Source of the DNA: Ruminococcus sp.
GTDB taxonomy: Bacteria > Bacillota > Clostridia > Oscillospirales > Ruminococcaceae
Direction of reading: 5' to 3'
Length of the DNA stretch: 64,000 nt
Assembly: GCA_017529875.1 (NCBI GenBank)
Contig: JAFXNC010000050.1
Coordinates: 1 to 64,000 of the forward strand
Of the stretch, positions 49,704-58,812 are shown piece after piece. Under the pieces are notes generated by a model. That model was not told the origin of the DNA. It did no database searches and was given only the letters and a program-made list of their open reading frames with translations. Position 1 is the stretch's first letter, and every line of letters starts with the position of its first letter. The position numbers and the translations under genes were made by a program.

Positions 49704-51461
49704 TCACATTATCAGCGTGAGGTTGTTGAACCCCAGCGTGTTCACATAGTTCACTTTCCTTACCGTGTTCATTATCTTCCGCAGTCCGCTCTCAGCCTCG
49801 TCCTCGGTGCCGTCTGCCTTGCGCAGATCAAGATTCTTCACCGGATCGTAGTTCTCACAGTTGTCCCGCAGCCGCAGGGTCGGACCTTCGTCTTTTATCA
49901 GTATCCTTATGTCGATGGTGTGCTCCTTGTTGTCCTTGCTGAATCCGTGGTCTATTATGTAGGTGGACATCTCCCGGATGCTGGCGGAGATCAGCGAGCC
50001 CATTTCCTCAGTCTGCCCGCGGCCTGTGCAGAATTCCTCCGCCGCTACGCATACCGCGTCCACGTCCCCTTGACGGCTTATCGACCGCTCAAAGCAGTTC
50101 TCGTCGCTTACCCCGAAATCGTCCCTGATCAGCGAGTAGACCTTCGCCGTGAAGGCTATCTTGTGGTTCTTCTTGAACACATACAGCGATATAATGGTAA
50201 GGGTGAGCATCTCGCCGGTGAGGAAACCAAGCCATACGCCGGTGATACGGAATATCCGGCTGAGTACAAATGCCGCCAAGGTCGGCAGGGCGAAGTTTTG
50301 CAGCACCGAGATCACCTGGGTCAGAGCCACCCTGTCTATGCCCTGATAGTAGTTCTTGAAGCAGGTGTTCAGCCCGCAGGGCACCAGCGACAGCACGAAC
50401 AGCCTCATGCCCCTGACCGCCATATGCTCGGCAGCCTTGTCCTCCAAAAACAGCCTTACCAGCGGCACCGCGAAGATCAGTACCAGCACCGTAACCGCTC
50501 CGCAGATCACCACGGTGTAGTAGGCCATGGTCTTGACCACGGTGCGCAGGCCGTTCTTGTCCTCGTCGCTGTAAAAGATCGACGAGAGCATCAGCGCCAC
50601 CGAGGCTATGCCGGAGCTGAAGGAGTAGCAGATATTGCCCGCCGTGGACACCACCGAGTAGGCCGCAACAGCCAGGTTCCTGCCCACGTCCAGGAGTATC
50701 TTATTATAAAGGTAGGTCATCAGCACGAGGCTGAGCTGATTTACCAGCGTCGGCACTCCCGCCATGAGCAGCTGCCGGCTTATTCGCCGGCTGATGAGCT
50801 TGGGGCGGAAACGGAAGACGCATTCTTTCTTGAAGAAGTAAGCTATGCCTATAACGAAGGCGATATAATAGCTGAGGCTCGAAGCCAGCCCCATACCCAG
50901 GGTGCCGCCCTTGAACAGCGCAACGTTGAGTATGTCGAAGATGATATCGCCGACGGTCATGAGAGCCACCGCCACCACGAGCCTTGTGCGGTTGCCGGTG
51001 AGCTGCATATACGGCACCATGATCTGCGCCGCCATGAATGCGGGCGCACCGATAATGAATCCCCGGAGGTAATCCCTTGTCAGGAAGAAGACGTGATTGC
51101 CCGGTACCGGCGGCCCTGCGCCCAGCATGGTACAAATAGGCCCCGTGAACAGCAGTATCACTATAACGCCTATCCCCGAGATTATCATAGCCAGCACCGC
51201 CGAAACGGTGAAGCAGGCATTGGCGTTTTTTCTGTCTCCCGTACCCATAGCCTTACCGCAGACCACCTGAACTCCCGCAGAGATCAGGTTGCCGAAGGCC
51301 GCGAACACCAGCAGCACCGGCGCGGCAAGACCGTAGGCAGTCATAGATTCAACTCCGAGAAAGCGCCCGATCATAATGCTGTCTATAAGCATACATACCA
51401 TTACCGTCATGGATGACAGTATCTGGGTAAGCAGCATTTGTCTGAATAGCTTTCTTATCAT
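49704..51461 (-). CDS. MATE-family transporter with fused C-terminal HATPase-like domain
   Basis: The 585-residue protein has twelve membrane spans of MATE type up to about residue 445 (ILSSMTVMVCMLIDSIMIGRFLG; GAPAFMAAQIMVPYMQL; NKILLDVGRNLAVAAYS). The extra 140 residues resemble RsbW/SpoIIAB-type ATPases: ISASIREMSTYIIDHGF at the N-box, LRDNCENYDP at the G1 box, and GLRKIMNTVRKVNY at the G2 area. The N-box Asn is replaced by Tyr and the DxGxG glycine by Cys, so ATP binding is doubtful. Drug or metabolite export coupled to cation gradient is the MATE role. Confidence 0.85.
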   Translation of the reverse strand: MIRKLFRQMLLTQILSSMTVMVCMLIDSIMIGRFLGVESMTAYGLAAPVLLVFAAFGNLISAGVQVVCGKAMGTGDRKNANACFTVSAVLAMIISGIGVIVILLFTGPICTMLGAGPPVPGNHVFFLTRDYLRGFIIGAPAFMAAQIMVPYMQLTGNRTRLVVAVALMTVGDIIFDILNVALFKGGTLGMGLASSLSYYIAFVIGIAYFFKKECVFRFRPKLISRRISRQLLMAGVPTLVNQLSLVLMTYLYNKILLDVGRNLAVAAYSVVSTAGNICYSFSSGIASVALMLSSIFYSDEDKNGLRTVVKTMAYYTVVICGAVTVLVLIFAVPLVRLFLEDKAAEHMAVRGMRLFVLSLVPCGLNTCFKNYYQGIDRVALTQVISVLQNFALPTLAAFVLSRIFRITGVWLGFLTGEMLTLTIISLYVFKKNHKIAFTAKVYSLIRDDFGVSDENCFERSISRQGDVDAVCVAAEEFCTGRGQTEEMGSLISASIREMSTYIIDHGFSKDNKEHTIDIRILIKDEGPTLRLRDNCENYDPVKNLDLRKADGTEDEAESGLRKIMNTVRKVNYVNTLGFNNLTLIM

Positions 51462-51497
51462 ATGTTACTCCATCTGTTAAAAGTGACTTACCTTTTT

Positions 51498-51527
51498 ATT
51501 ATAATACACTTTGTATCCCTTTGTCAA
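51498..51527 (-). promoter_or_regulatory. Promoter of the MATE-ATPase gene
   Basis: Minus-strand TTGACA (51522-51527), 18 nt, TATAAT (51498-51503). Confidence 0.75.
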
Positions 51528-51581
51528 GAGCAAATATCTCAGCTGTATCCGGTTCGGCTGTGTATACCGGCGCCCGGGCAT

Positions 51582-51614
51582 AAAAAGAGGGGGCATCATA
51601 CTAAGATGTCCCCT
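51582..51614 (-). terminator. Terminator of the DHHW lipoprotein gene
   Basis: AGGGG-A-CATC pairs with GATG-C-CCCCT on the minus strand (51614-51588) followed by CTTTTTAT. Confidence 0.7.
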
Positions 51615-51625
51615 GTATACTGCCG

Positions 51626-52924
51626 TCACATCATCAGGCTCTGTATCGTGCTTATCCTCGAATCCGCGTATGCGCTGGAGATCGTTGCACCGAACAGAAC
51701 GTCCGTGGCCCCTACCCTCGTGAACAGATCGTTCATCTTGATGTAGGTGTACCTGAAATCCACAACGTAGATCTTGTCAAAGCTCTGCACAAGGAAAGGC
51801 ACAAGCGCGTTGCCGTAGCTGTCCTTGATGATTACCAGCACACGGCCGTTGTCCACGTCCGAGTCGATCTCGCAGATCTTGTCGTCGCTGCCCAGAAACG
51901 AGCAGTAGCAGCCCGCTCCCGATACCGAGTCAAAAAACAGGCTCCCGTCATAGCCGTTCTGGAAATAGCCGTCGTAGTAGCGGGTGGTGTAGCTGTTTTT
52001 CGGCTTGTAGTAGGTGAAGGTGTCCGGGTGGTCGGCAAGCTCCTGGATGTTGCCGCTGTAATTGTACAGCGAGCCCAGATAGCCGGTCTTGAAGACCTTA
52101 TCGTACTGCGAAAGGTCGGCAAAGGGCACACCCGCCGCCGCCGCGAACTGCTGTGCGGCATAGTAGGCGCCCAGAGGCTGCCAGTGGTGGTCTGTCCGGG
52201 AGTAGATGTACTCTCCGAGGTGCGCGGCAAGGGTGTCGTAGATGTCGATGTTGGTGACGCCGTTGAGGTAGTCGCCCACGTTCCTGATGCACATATGCTG
52301 CTCGGTGAAGGTGTTCTCCATGCCCTTGGGGATGTAGTACGCCGAGGACAGCGGACAGCTCATGTTGTATACGTTCACGCCGCTGCCCACCATAGCCTTG
52401 TACTGGTTGAGCACTGCGGCATACTGCTGACCGGTGGAGAGATAGCCGTAGAAGGGCGGCAGGCCTCTGATGCGGTCGCCTTCGTAGCGGTCAACGACTA
52501 CGATGTTCCCGCACCATTCGCCGTAAGCGGGCATATAGTCCTCAAGCCCGGCGGGTCTTTCGACCGGTGCAGGAGTGGAGGACACAGGCGGGGCTGTCAC
52601 CACGGGGGCGGCAGTGGTCGTAGTGGCCTCGGTGACAGGCTCGGTGACGGCCTCGGTCTCGGTGGCCGTGGTAGTGGTCTTTTTCTTTTTGGTGGTCTTC
52701 TTGGCAGTGGCCGCAGTTGTGGGAGTTGTGGTGGCTGCGGTGGCAGTTGAGCCGGCAGTCACGGAGGTGACGGTGGTGGCTGAGGTAGTGACCGACGAAG
52801 TCTCGGCGGTAGTGAGCTTGGAGAGCCCCTCGGGCTCGCTGTCGGTGTTCCCGCAGGAACTTAGCAGGGAAGCCGTCATCACAGCCGCCGCGATCAGCGC
52901 GGCACGGTAATGCAGATGTTTCAT
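51626..52924 (-). CDS. DHHW/AlgX-like SGNH-fold lipoprotein with Thr-rich linker
   Basis: The 432-residue protein has a lipoprotein signal (SLLSSC, Cys at about 24), a Thr/Ala/Val-rich linker (about 35-120) with a KKTTKKKK patch, and a C-terminal domain with YSRTDHHWQPLGAYYAAQ and VIIKDSYGNALVPFLVQSF. The TDHHW motif and the downstream D-S-Y-G-N block match DHHW and AlgX/AlgJ-type SGNH proteins, some of which O-acetylate polysaccharides. The linker would span the cell wall. The enzymatic role is inferred from family only. It is monocistronic with promoter 52958. Confidence 0.83.
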   Translation of the reverse strand: MKHLHYRAALIAAAVMTASLLSSCGNTDSEPEGLSKLTTAETSSVTTSATTVTSVTAGSTATAATTTPTTAATAKKTTKKKKTTTTATETEAVTEPVTEATTTTAAPVVTAPPVSSTPAPVERPAGLEDYMPAYGEWCGNIVVVDRYEGDRIRGLPPFYGYLSTGQQYAAVLNQYKAMVGSGVNVYNMSCPLSSAYYIPKGMENTFTEQHMCIRNVGDYLNGVTNIDIYDTLAAHLGEYIYSRTDHHWQPLGAYYAAQQFAAAAGVPFADLSQYDKVFKTGYLGSLYNYSGNIQELADHPDTFTYYKPKNSYTTRYYDGYFQNGYDGSLFFDSVSGAGCYCSFLGSDDKICEIDSDVDNGRVLVIIKDSYGNALVPFLVQSFDKIYVVDFRYTYIKMNDLFTRVGATDVLFGATISSAYADSRISTIQSLMM

Positions 52925-52957
52925 AAGCGGATCCTTTCCGATGGTTTAGTCAGCTAC

Positions 52958-52986
52958 ATTATAGCACACCCTGCCGCAGTAGTCAA
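52958..52986 (-). promoter_or_regulatory. Promoter of the DHHW lipoprotein gene
   Basis: Minus-strand TTGACT (52981-52986), 17 nt, TATAAT (52958-52963). The -35 box overlaps the region just after the GH36 stop. Confidence 0.75.
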
Positions 52987-52995
52987 GGGAGCAGT

Positions 52996-55191
52996 TCAGA
53001 CTCTGATAAAGTGTATGATCACCGACTTGTAGTCGCCCCACAGCCCGCCGATGTTGATGCCGCAGTTCATGAGCGCCGCTCCGGAGAGCTTTTGCTCCGG
53101 TTTGTCCTCCCGGATGTAGTAAGCCTCCGGATCGAGGCCCTTGAGCTTTATCCGGCGGCTGCGCTCGTTGGCTCTGCCCATGACCTGCACGAACTCGAAC
53201 AGCGCCTCGCTCTTGTCCTTGGCTACGAATTCCCAGGCGTCGAAGGTGTTGTCCTCGAACATATTCCCTATGCGGTACTGGTCTCCGGTGCGCACAAGGG
53301 CGTTGTATTTGCGGAACTCCGCTATCTGCCCCGGTATTGCGTCCCTGTCCTCATGGGGGATGCGGGTGACGTCCAGCTCATAGCCGAAGGTGCCCACCAT
53401 TGCCACGTGTCCTCTTGTGGCGAAGGGCGTTGTCCTGCCGAGAGCGTGGTTGGGACAGTCGGAAACGTGGGCGCCCATTGCCGAGCAGGGGTAGCACATG
53501 GAGGTGCCGTACTGTATTTTAAGGCGCTCGATGGCGTCGGTATCGTCGGAGCACCAGATCTGCGGCGAGTAGTAGAGCATACCCGCGTCGAACCTTGCGC
53601 CGCCGCCGGAGCAGTTTTCCAGCAGTATATGGGGATAGTCGGCGGTAAGCCTGCCCATGAGCTCATACACGCCCAGCACATAGCGGTGCCAAAGCTCCTT
53701 CTGCCTGTCAGCTGGGAGGGCGGCGGAGCCCGCCTCGGTGAGCTGGCGGTTCATGTCCCACTTGATGTATTCGATGTTGGCGTTATCGAGGATGTTTCGC
53801 ATCATGGAGTAGACATAGTCCCTTACCTCCTTGCGGGAGTAGTCGAGAACATACTGCTCCCGGCAGAGGGTCATGGGTCTGCCCTTGACCTGTATGGCCC
53901 AGTCGGGGTGGGCGCGGAAGAGCTCGGAGTCGGGGCTGACCATTTCCGGCTCGAACCATATGCCGAACTTCATCCCCAGCTTGTTGACCTCGTCCACAAG
54001 ATGCTTTAAGCCTCCCGGGAGTTTCTTCTCGTTGACGAACCAGTCCCCCAGGGAGGAATTGTCGCTGTCCCGGTGCCCGAACCAGCCGTCGTCCATGACC
54101 AGCATCTCTATGCCCAGCTTGGAGGCCTCTTTTGCTATGGCGATGAGCTTGTCGGTGTTGAAGTCGAAGTAGGTGGCCTCCCAGTTGTTTATGAGTATGG
54201 GGCGGATCTTGTCCCGGTATTCGCCCCGGATAAGATTGCCTCTGTACAGGTCGTGGAAGGTGCGGCTCATGCCCCCCAGTCCGGTGACGGAGTGTACCAT
54301 GACCACCTCAGGTGCCGTGAAGACCTCCCCCGGTCCCAGAGTCCAGGAGAAATCCGTATCGTTGATGCCCATGACGAACCGGGTCTTCTTATGCTGAGTG
54401 ACCTCGGCCTGAGCCTTGAAGTTGCCGGAGTAGACGAAGTTGAACCCGAACACCTCGCCGCTGTCCTCGTCGGCACCGTGGGTGCAGAGGGCGGCAAAGG
54501 GGTTGTTCTGATGTGAGCTTTCGCCCCGCATAGAATCTATGGACTGCTTGCCGTGATGCAGGCGGCACCGCTCTACGGCGCGTTCTCTCGCCCAGGAGCC
54601 GTTGAGGGTCATCATGTCGAACTCGTGGGTGTCGAAGTCCACGCAGGCGGAGTATACCCGGGTCAGGGTGCAGGGCTTGTCCCCCACGTTCTCGACTCTC
54701 ACCGAGCGGGTGATGACGTTGAGCTTCTCAAAGGCCGTATAAACGAGGGTGACTTCAAGTCCTGCGGGCTTGTCCTCCATGACTATCTCCAGGGTATCGC
54801 AGGGGCTCTCCTCGGTGGCGAAGGTGGCAGGCAGGCCTTCAAGAGCGGGCTTGCCCTTGTATATCCTGTGGGACCTGTAACGCAGGTCACAGGTGGAGGT
54901 GCCGTCGGGGGCGCTGATCATGAAACAGCTCTCCCGGTAGTCGCCAATGCCGAAGCAGGGGTACTCAAAGGGCAGGGTATCGAGATAGCACGCCCGGTCA
55001 CGGTCGTTGACCTCCGGCGTCCAGGGGTTCTCGTCCAGGCGCAGCAGGTATGAGAGGTCATCATCCGGCACCGACGGGCCGAAATAAACATGAGCAAGAT
55101 ACCCCCCGCCGGGTGCCAAGGCAAGGATATAGTCGGTATCGGCGGCGCGGAGCCGGAACTGTTTTGAGGCTTCATTGTAAGTAACAGACAT
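52996..55191 (-). CDS. Alpha-galactosidase, glycoside hydrolase family 36
   Basis: The 731-residue protein has GH36 catalytic motifs: nucleophile D479 in YIKWDMNR and acid/base Asp in WCSDDTDAIERL (549-550), with LVMDDGWFGHRD and CSGGGARFDAGM around the active site. It removes terminal alpha-1,6-galactose from raffinose-type oligosaccharides or galactomannan side chains. No signal peptide is present, so it is cytoplasmic and must depend on an importer outside the window. AAGGAG precedes the start by seven bases, with promoter 55224-55251. Confidence 0.94.
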   Translation of the reverse strand: MSVTYNEASKQFRLRAADTDYILALAPGGGYLAHVYFGPSVPDDDLSYLLRLDENPWTPEVNDRDRACYLDTLPFEYPCFGIGDYRESCFMISAPDGTSTCDLRYRSHRIYKGKPALEGLPATFATEESPCDTLEIVMEDKPAGLEVTLVYTAFEKLNVITRSVRVENVGDKPCTLTRVYSACVDFDTHEFDMMTLNGSWARERAVERCRLHHGKQSIDSMRGESSHQNNPFAALCTHGADEDSGEVFGFNFVYSGNFKAQAEVTQHKKTRFVMGINDTDFSWTLGPGEVFTAPEVVMVHSVTGLGGMSRTFHDLYRGNLIRGEYRDKIRPILINNWEATYFDFNTDKLIAIAKEASKLGIEMLVMDDGWFGHRDSDNSSLGDWFVNEKKLPGGLKHLVDEVNKLGMKFGIWFEPEMVSPDSELFRAHPDWAIQVKGRPMTLCREQYVLDYSRKEVRDYVYSMMRNILDNANIEYIKWDMNRQLTEAGSAALPADRQKELWHRYVLGVYELMGRLTADYPHILLENCSGGGARFDAGMLYYSPQIWCSDDTDAIERLKIQYGTSMCYPCSAMGAHVSDCPNHALGRTTPFATRGHVAMVGTFGYELDVTRIPHEDRDAIPGQIAEFRKYNALVRTGDQYRIGNMFEDNTFDAWEFVAKDKSEALFEFVQVMGRANERSRRIKLKGLDPEAYYIREDKPEQKLSGAALMNCGINIGGLWGDYKSVIIHFIRV

Positions 55192-55223
55192 ATGCTACAC
55201 TCCTTATTATCGTTTGTGACTTC

Positions 55224-55251
55224 ATTATAACATATCTCCAAAAATATGCAA
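55224..55251 (-). promoter_or_regulatory. Alpha-galactosidase promoter
   Basis: Minus-strand TTGCAT (55246-55251), 16 nt, TATAAT (55224-55229), the same hexamers and spacing as the groESL promoter. It is divergent from the dockerin gene promoter. Confidence 0.65.
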
Positions 55252-55332
55252 GCGGCGAAAACGATTGAAAAAAATATTATTTTTTTAGTACCGGGATACA
55301 TTCCCGGATATTGGCATTGTGCATAAAAACAA

Positions 55333-55361
55333 TTGACATTCGGCTTTACATATGGTATAAT
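55333..55361 (+). promoter_or_regulatory. Promoter of the dockerin protein gene, full consensus
   Basis: TTGACA (55333-55338), 17 nt, TATAAT (55356-55361). Confidence 0.85.
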
Positions 55362-55425
55362 AACGTCAGGCGGGCTCTGATGCCCGGTGCGTTCGGAAAT
55401 ATATAACAGATACGGAGGTAAGAAT

Positions 55426-57261
55426 ATGAAATCCAAACGTTTGCTTGCGGCGCTGACTTCGGCGGCGCTGGGACTGTCGGCGCTGACTATGGGGGCGTCG
55501 GCGGTGGATCTTTTTGATGTGGTTGACCCGGATGAAGATGAAAGCACCTACTGGGATATCTATGCCACGGGGTACTATATGCCCCTTGACTGGAGCTGGA
55601 ACGAAAGCGACCCCTACGCCATAACCGACGAGGGCAAGATCGAGCTGGAGTTCGAGATCACCGAGGAAATGACCGATCCCGATTACGAGGGCAAGGGCGC
55701 TCTCGGCGAAATGGGCGTTGTGATCTACAACCTCCCGGAGGGCTGCGCAATTGACGCGGAGGTCACAAAGGCGGCGTTCCTCCCCTATGAAGCCGAAGAC
55801 GAGATAGAGCTCAAGTCCGTGGAGGGCAAGAGGCAGTTCGAGTGCAATACCGACCTTGGTGCCAACCCCTCGATCTTCATGCGCCCCACCGACCGTTACG
55901 ACGAGGAGACCGAGGAGCTGCTCTACGAGGCTCTGCCTGAGCTGAAAGGCATGGAGGAGGAGGGCAGTTTCCGGGGCGGCTGGCTCAGGGTCGTCATCGA
56001 CTTCGTTGACCATTCTCCCATCGACCCGGCAACAGTCGAGCTGCCCTTCGAGCTGGAAGCTCCCTCCAACGTGGGTGCCCGGTGGTTGGAAGGCAACGAC
56101 AGCTACAATACCACCGACATCACCTACTCACAGAACAACTCCATGAGCGAGTGGTCAACAAGGAAGTATGCCGAGCATGATACGGTCATGGAGGAACTGG
56201 CGGAAATGGGCTACGACGATCTGTGGATAAGTCCTCAGATAGACTGGTCCATAGACTCCACTGACGACTGGCATTGCAACCGGTACTGGACTACCGGCGG
56301 CTATGACGAGAATTACGCACAGCACCTGGGTGACTGGGCTTACCTCGACATGAGCTATTCCGCCGAGACCGTCAACAACTCCTGGGTGTTCCGCGGTATG
56401 GGCAACGCCGCTGACCCGGAAAACGCCACCTGGTACGGCGTTCACGATGAGGGCATTGACATCCCCGGCTGGGCGGATGTTCTCAAAGAGGGACAGTATG
56501 AGCTCATCGAAGACGAGGATAACGAGAAATACGCCAAGATAGACTTGACAGAGCATACCATATACTTCCGCGTGCGTTATGCAGTTACCGTATGGACTAC
56601 CGAAACTGCAAGAAGACCTTCCGAGAATGTTGTGGTAGTATCCGACTGGTCGAAGACCGCCGCTGTGGGCAAGGACGCCGCAGCGCTTGAGCCTGTAAAG
56701 CCCGGCGAGGTAGCCGCTCCCGTGATCTCCGACCTGAAACCCGTTGAGGGTGCGGAGTTCAACAACTGGCCTGTATACTCCTTCAAGCTGGATGTAGACG
56801 ATACTCTCAACGAGCAGCTCACCAGAACACAGTCTCTGGACGGCCTGATCTGGCTGGAGGTCTTCGCCCGGGTAAAGGGCACCACCGAGTGGGTAGGTCT
56901 CCAGGGCGACTGGGAGGTCAAGGCCGGCAATATGGAGGTAGCGCTCCAGAACATCATGGAGAGCCCCGACCTTATCACGATCAACACGCCTATCGAGCTT
57001 CGCGCCCGTTACTATGTGAGCCCGGACGGTGACGCGATATTCACCACCGAATTCTGCGAGCCCATAGAATTCCTCACCGTCATCCCCGGCGACGTGAACG
57101 GCGACGGCAAGGTGAATATGCGCGACTACGCGCTGTTACAGCGCCATATCCTTTACAACACTCCCATAGTATTTGACGCTGCCGACCTCAACAATGACGG
57201 CAAGGTCAACATGAGAGACTACGCGCTGCTGCAAAAGATGCTGCTGAAACCGGCGAAATGA
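55426..57261 (+). CDS. Secreted protein with C-terminal type I dockerin
   Basis: The 611-residue protein has a signal peptide (MKSKRLLAALTSAALGLSAL, cut near ASA at 26), an acidic beta-rich body of unknown family (no catalytic signature seen), a possible carbohydrate-binding or fibronectin-like segment (FRVRYAVTVWTTETARR), and a C-terminal dockerin with two Ca-binding repeats: GDVNGDGKVNMRDYALLQ and ADLNNDGKVNMRDYALLQ (about 552-611). Dockerins attach enzymes to cohesin scaffolds of cellulosomes. The ATG at 55426 follows GGAGG by 8 nt, and the gene has a full consensus promoter and a strong terminator. Confidence 0.85.
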   Translation: MKSKRLLAALTSAALGLSALTMGASAVDLFDVVDPDEDESTYWDIYATGYYMPLDWSWNESDPYAITDEGKIELEFEITEEMTDPDYEGKGALGEMGVVIYNLPEGCAIDAEVTKAAFLPYEAEDEIELKSVEGKRQFECNTDLGANPSIFMRPTDRYDEETEELLYEALPELKGMEEEGSFRGGWLRVVIDFVDHSPIDPATVELPFELEAPSNVGARWLEGNDSYNTTDITYSQNNSMSEWSTRKYAEHDTVMEELAEMGYDDLWISPQIDWSIDSTDDWHCNRYWTTGGYDENYAQHLGDWAYLDMSYSAETVNNSWVFRGMGNAADPENATWYGVHDEGIDIPGWADVLKEGQYELIEDEDNEKYAKIDLTEHTIYFRVRYAVTVWTTETARRPSENVVVVSDWSKTAAVGKDAAALEPVKPGEVAAPVISDLKPVEGAEFNNWPVYSFKLDVDDTLNEQLTRTQSLDGLIWLEVFARVKGTTEWVGLQGDWEVKAGNMEVALQNIMESPDLITINTPIELRARYYVSPDGDAIFTTEFCEPIEFLTVIPGDVNGDGKVNMRDYALLQRHILYNTPIVFDAADLNNDGKVNMRDYALLQKMLLKPAK

Positions 57262-57272
57262 TACGATAAAGC

Positions 57273-57312
57273 AAGGAGCCGGGAGGATCGTCCTCCCGGC
57301 TCCTTCTGTTTT
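57273..57312. terminator. Strong terminator after the dockerin gene
   Basis: AAGGAGCCGGGAGGA (57273-57287) pairs perfectly with TCCTCCCGGCTCCTT (57291-57305) around TCG, followed by CTGTTTTA. It also serves the convergent permease gene. Confidence 0.92.
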
Positions 57313-57324
57313 ATCCGCTATGTC

Positions 57325-58083
57325 TCAGGCAGTCATGCGCTTTTGGAATACCGTCTTTCCAATGAGTATCATGACTATGGCTGACGCCCATACTACCGCC
57401 AGCGGGATGAAATACCTTTCCGCCGAGAAGTCCAGCACCAGCGCCGCTCTGGCGGACTTGGTGCAGTAGTAGAAGGGGGTGCATTTGCTTATGGTCAGCA
57501 GCACTCCGCCGGTCTCCTCTGCATCGAACCATATCCCGCCTATAAAAGAACCAAGGGAAATGATGACCGAGCACAGCCCCGGTGCGGATTTTTCGTTGAA
57601 CAGCGTGCCGAAGGTCAGGCCTATGCCTATGAACATCAGCGCCGAGGGTATCAGGGTGACAAGGCATACCAGTATGCCGCCCACGTTCATGGCCGAACCC
57701 AGGATGAGGGAGATGATGAACCCCGCCGCGAAGGTTATAACGCCCTGAATGAGCGCGATTATCAGCATCGGCAGCATATACCCCGCGGTAAAGTCAAAGG
57801 CGGTCATGGGGGTGGCGTAGAGCCGCATCAGGAAGGCTCCTGCGCGGTCTGAGGTCACGGTCAGAGCGGTGAACAGCATCACGAACATCTGCCCGAACAC
57901 CGCCACGCCGGGGGTGAGGTTCTCGATGTGGAACACCGTCTTGCCTGCCTCGGCAGGGATGCTCTGGTCGATGATTGTCATGAGTATCAGCATTATCAGC
58001 GGGAACCCCAGGCAAAAGATATAGCTCAGCGGATCCCGCAGAATCTCCTTGATGCAGCGCCTTGTGAATGAAAGGATACGCAT
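57325..58083 (-). CDS. ABC-2 type transporter permease
   Basis: The 252-residue protein has about six membrane spans and the ABC-2 permease pattern (RCIKEILRDPLSYIFCLGFPLIMLILM at the start, GLTFGTLFNEKSAPGLCSV in the middle). The start at 58083 lies one base after the ATPase stop, with GGGGAGGG upstream; the longer ORF to 58125 overlaps the ATPase gene. It is last of a three-gene operon headed by an XRE-AbrB regulator. The substrate is unknown, but drug or bacteriocin export is common in this family. Confidence 0.87.
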   Translation of the reverse strand: MRILSFTRRCIKEILRDPLSYIFCLGFPLIMLILMTIIDQSIPAEAGKTVFHIENLTPGVAVFGQMFVMLFTALTVTSDRAGAFLMRLYATPMTAFDFTAGYMLPMLIIALIQGVITFAAGFIISLILGSAMNVGGILVCLVTLIPSALMFIGIGLTFGTLFNEKSAPGLCSVIISLGSFIGGIWFDAEETGGVLLTISKCTPFYYCTKSARAALVLDFSAERYFIPLAVVWASAIVMILIGKTVFQKRMTA

Positions 58084-58084
58084 A

Positions 58085-58810
58085 TCAGACCCTCCCCTCT
58101 GCGATAGCCACGAATGCGGCTTCAAGACCCTTTTCTCCGGTCTGTTCCTCTAAGTCGGAAAGGGTGCCGAGGGCTCTGATGTGACCGTCTGTCATTACGG
58201 CGATGCGGTCGGAGAGATGCTCGGCCTCCTCCATGTAGTGGGTTGTAAGTATTATGGTGATGCTGCCTTTGAGCTGCTCTATGGCCCGCCACAGCTCCCG
58301 CCTTGCCAGCACGTCAAGGCCGAGGGTGGGCTCGTCGAGGAACAGAACCTCCGGCTCGCCGATGAGGGCCATGGCTATGGAGAGCTTGCGCTTCCAGCCT
58401 CCCGAAAGGGTCTTCGCCCGGGCAGAGCCGACTTCGCTGAGGTTGAATATCTTCACCATCTCGGCGATGCGCTCATCGCATTTGGCCTTGTCGAAGCCGT
58501 AAAGCTCCGCCATGAGCCGCAGGTTCTCCAGCACCGTCAGCTTTTCCGCCACAGCTGTATCCTGGGGGGAGATGCCGATGAGGCGCTTGACCTCGGCTTT
58601 ATCCTTAACGCAGTCCTTGCCCAGGACGCGGGCTTCTCCGGAGGTGGGCCCGGTAAGGCAGCAGAGCATTTTGACGGTGGTAGTCTTGCCTGCGCCGTTG
58701 ACGCCCAGCAGCGAGAACACCTCGCCCTTGTCGATGGTGAAGCTGATGCCGCCCACGGCGGTCTTGTCCTTGTACTTCTTGGTGAGGTCTTTTACTTCTA
58801 CTGCGTACAT
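58085..58810 (-). CDS. ABC transporter ATP-binding protein (drug-exporter type)
   Basis: The 241-residue ATPase has Walker A GVNGAGKTT, signature LSGGWKRKLSIAMALIG, Walker B EVLFLDEPTLGLD and H-loop ILTTHYMEE. The short DrrA/CcmA-like form pairs with ABC-2 permeases. The start is the second ATG (58810), 6 nt after AAGGA, because the first is flush with that site. It begins two bases after the regulator stop. Confidence 0.92.
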   Translation of the reverse strand: MYAVEVKDLTKKYKDKTAVGGISFTIDKGEVFSLLGVNGAGKTTTVKMLCCLTGPTSGEARVLGKDCVKDKAEVKRLIGISPQDTAVAEKLTVLENLRLMAELYGFDKAKCDERIAEMVKIFNLSEVGSARAKTLSGGWKRKLSIAMALIGEPEVLFLDEPTLGLDVLARRELWRAIEQLKGSITIILTTHYMEEAEHLSDRIAVMTDGHIRALGTLSDLEEQTGEKGLEAAFVAIAEGRV

Positions 58811-58812
58811 GA

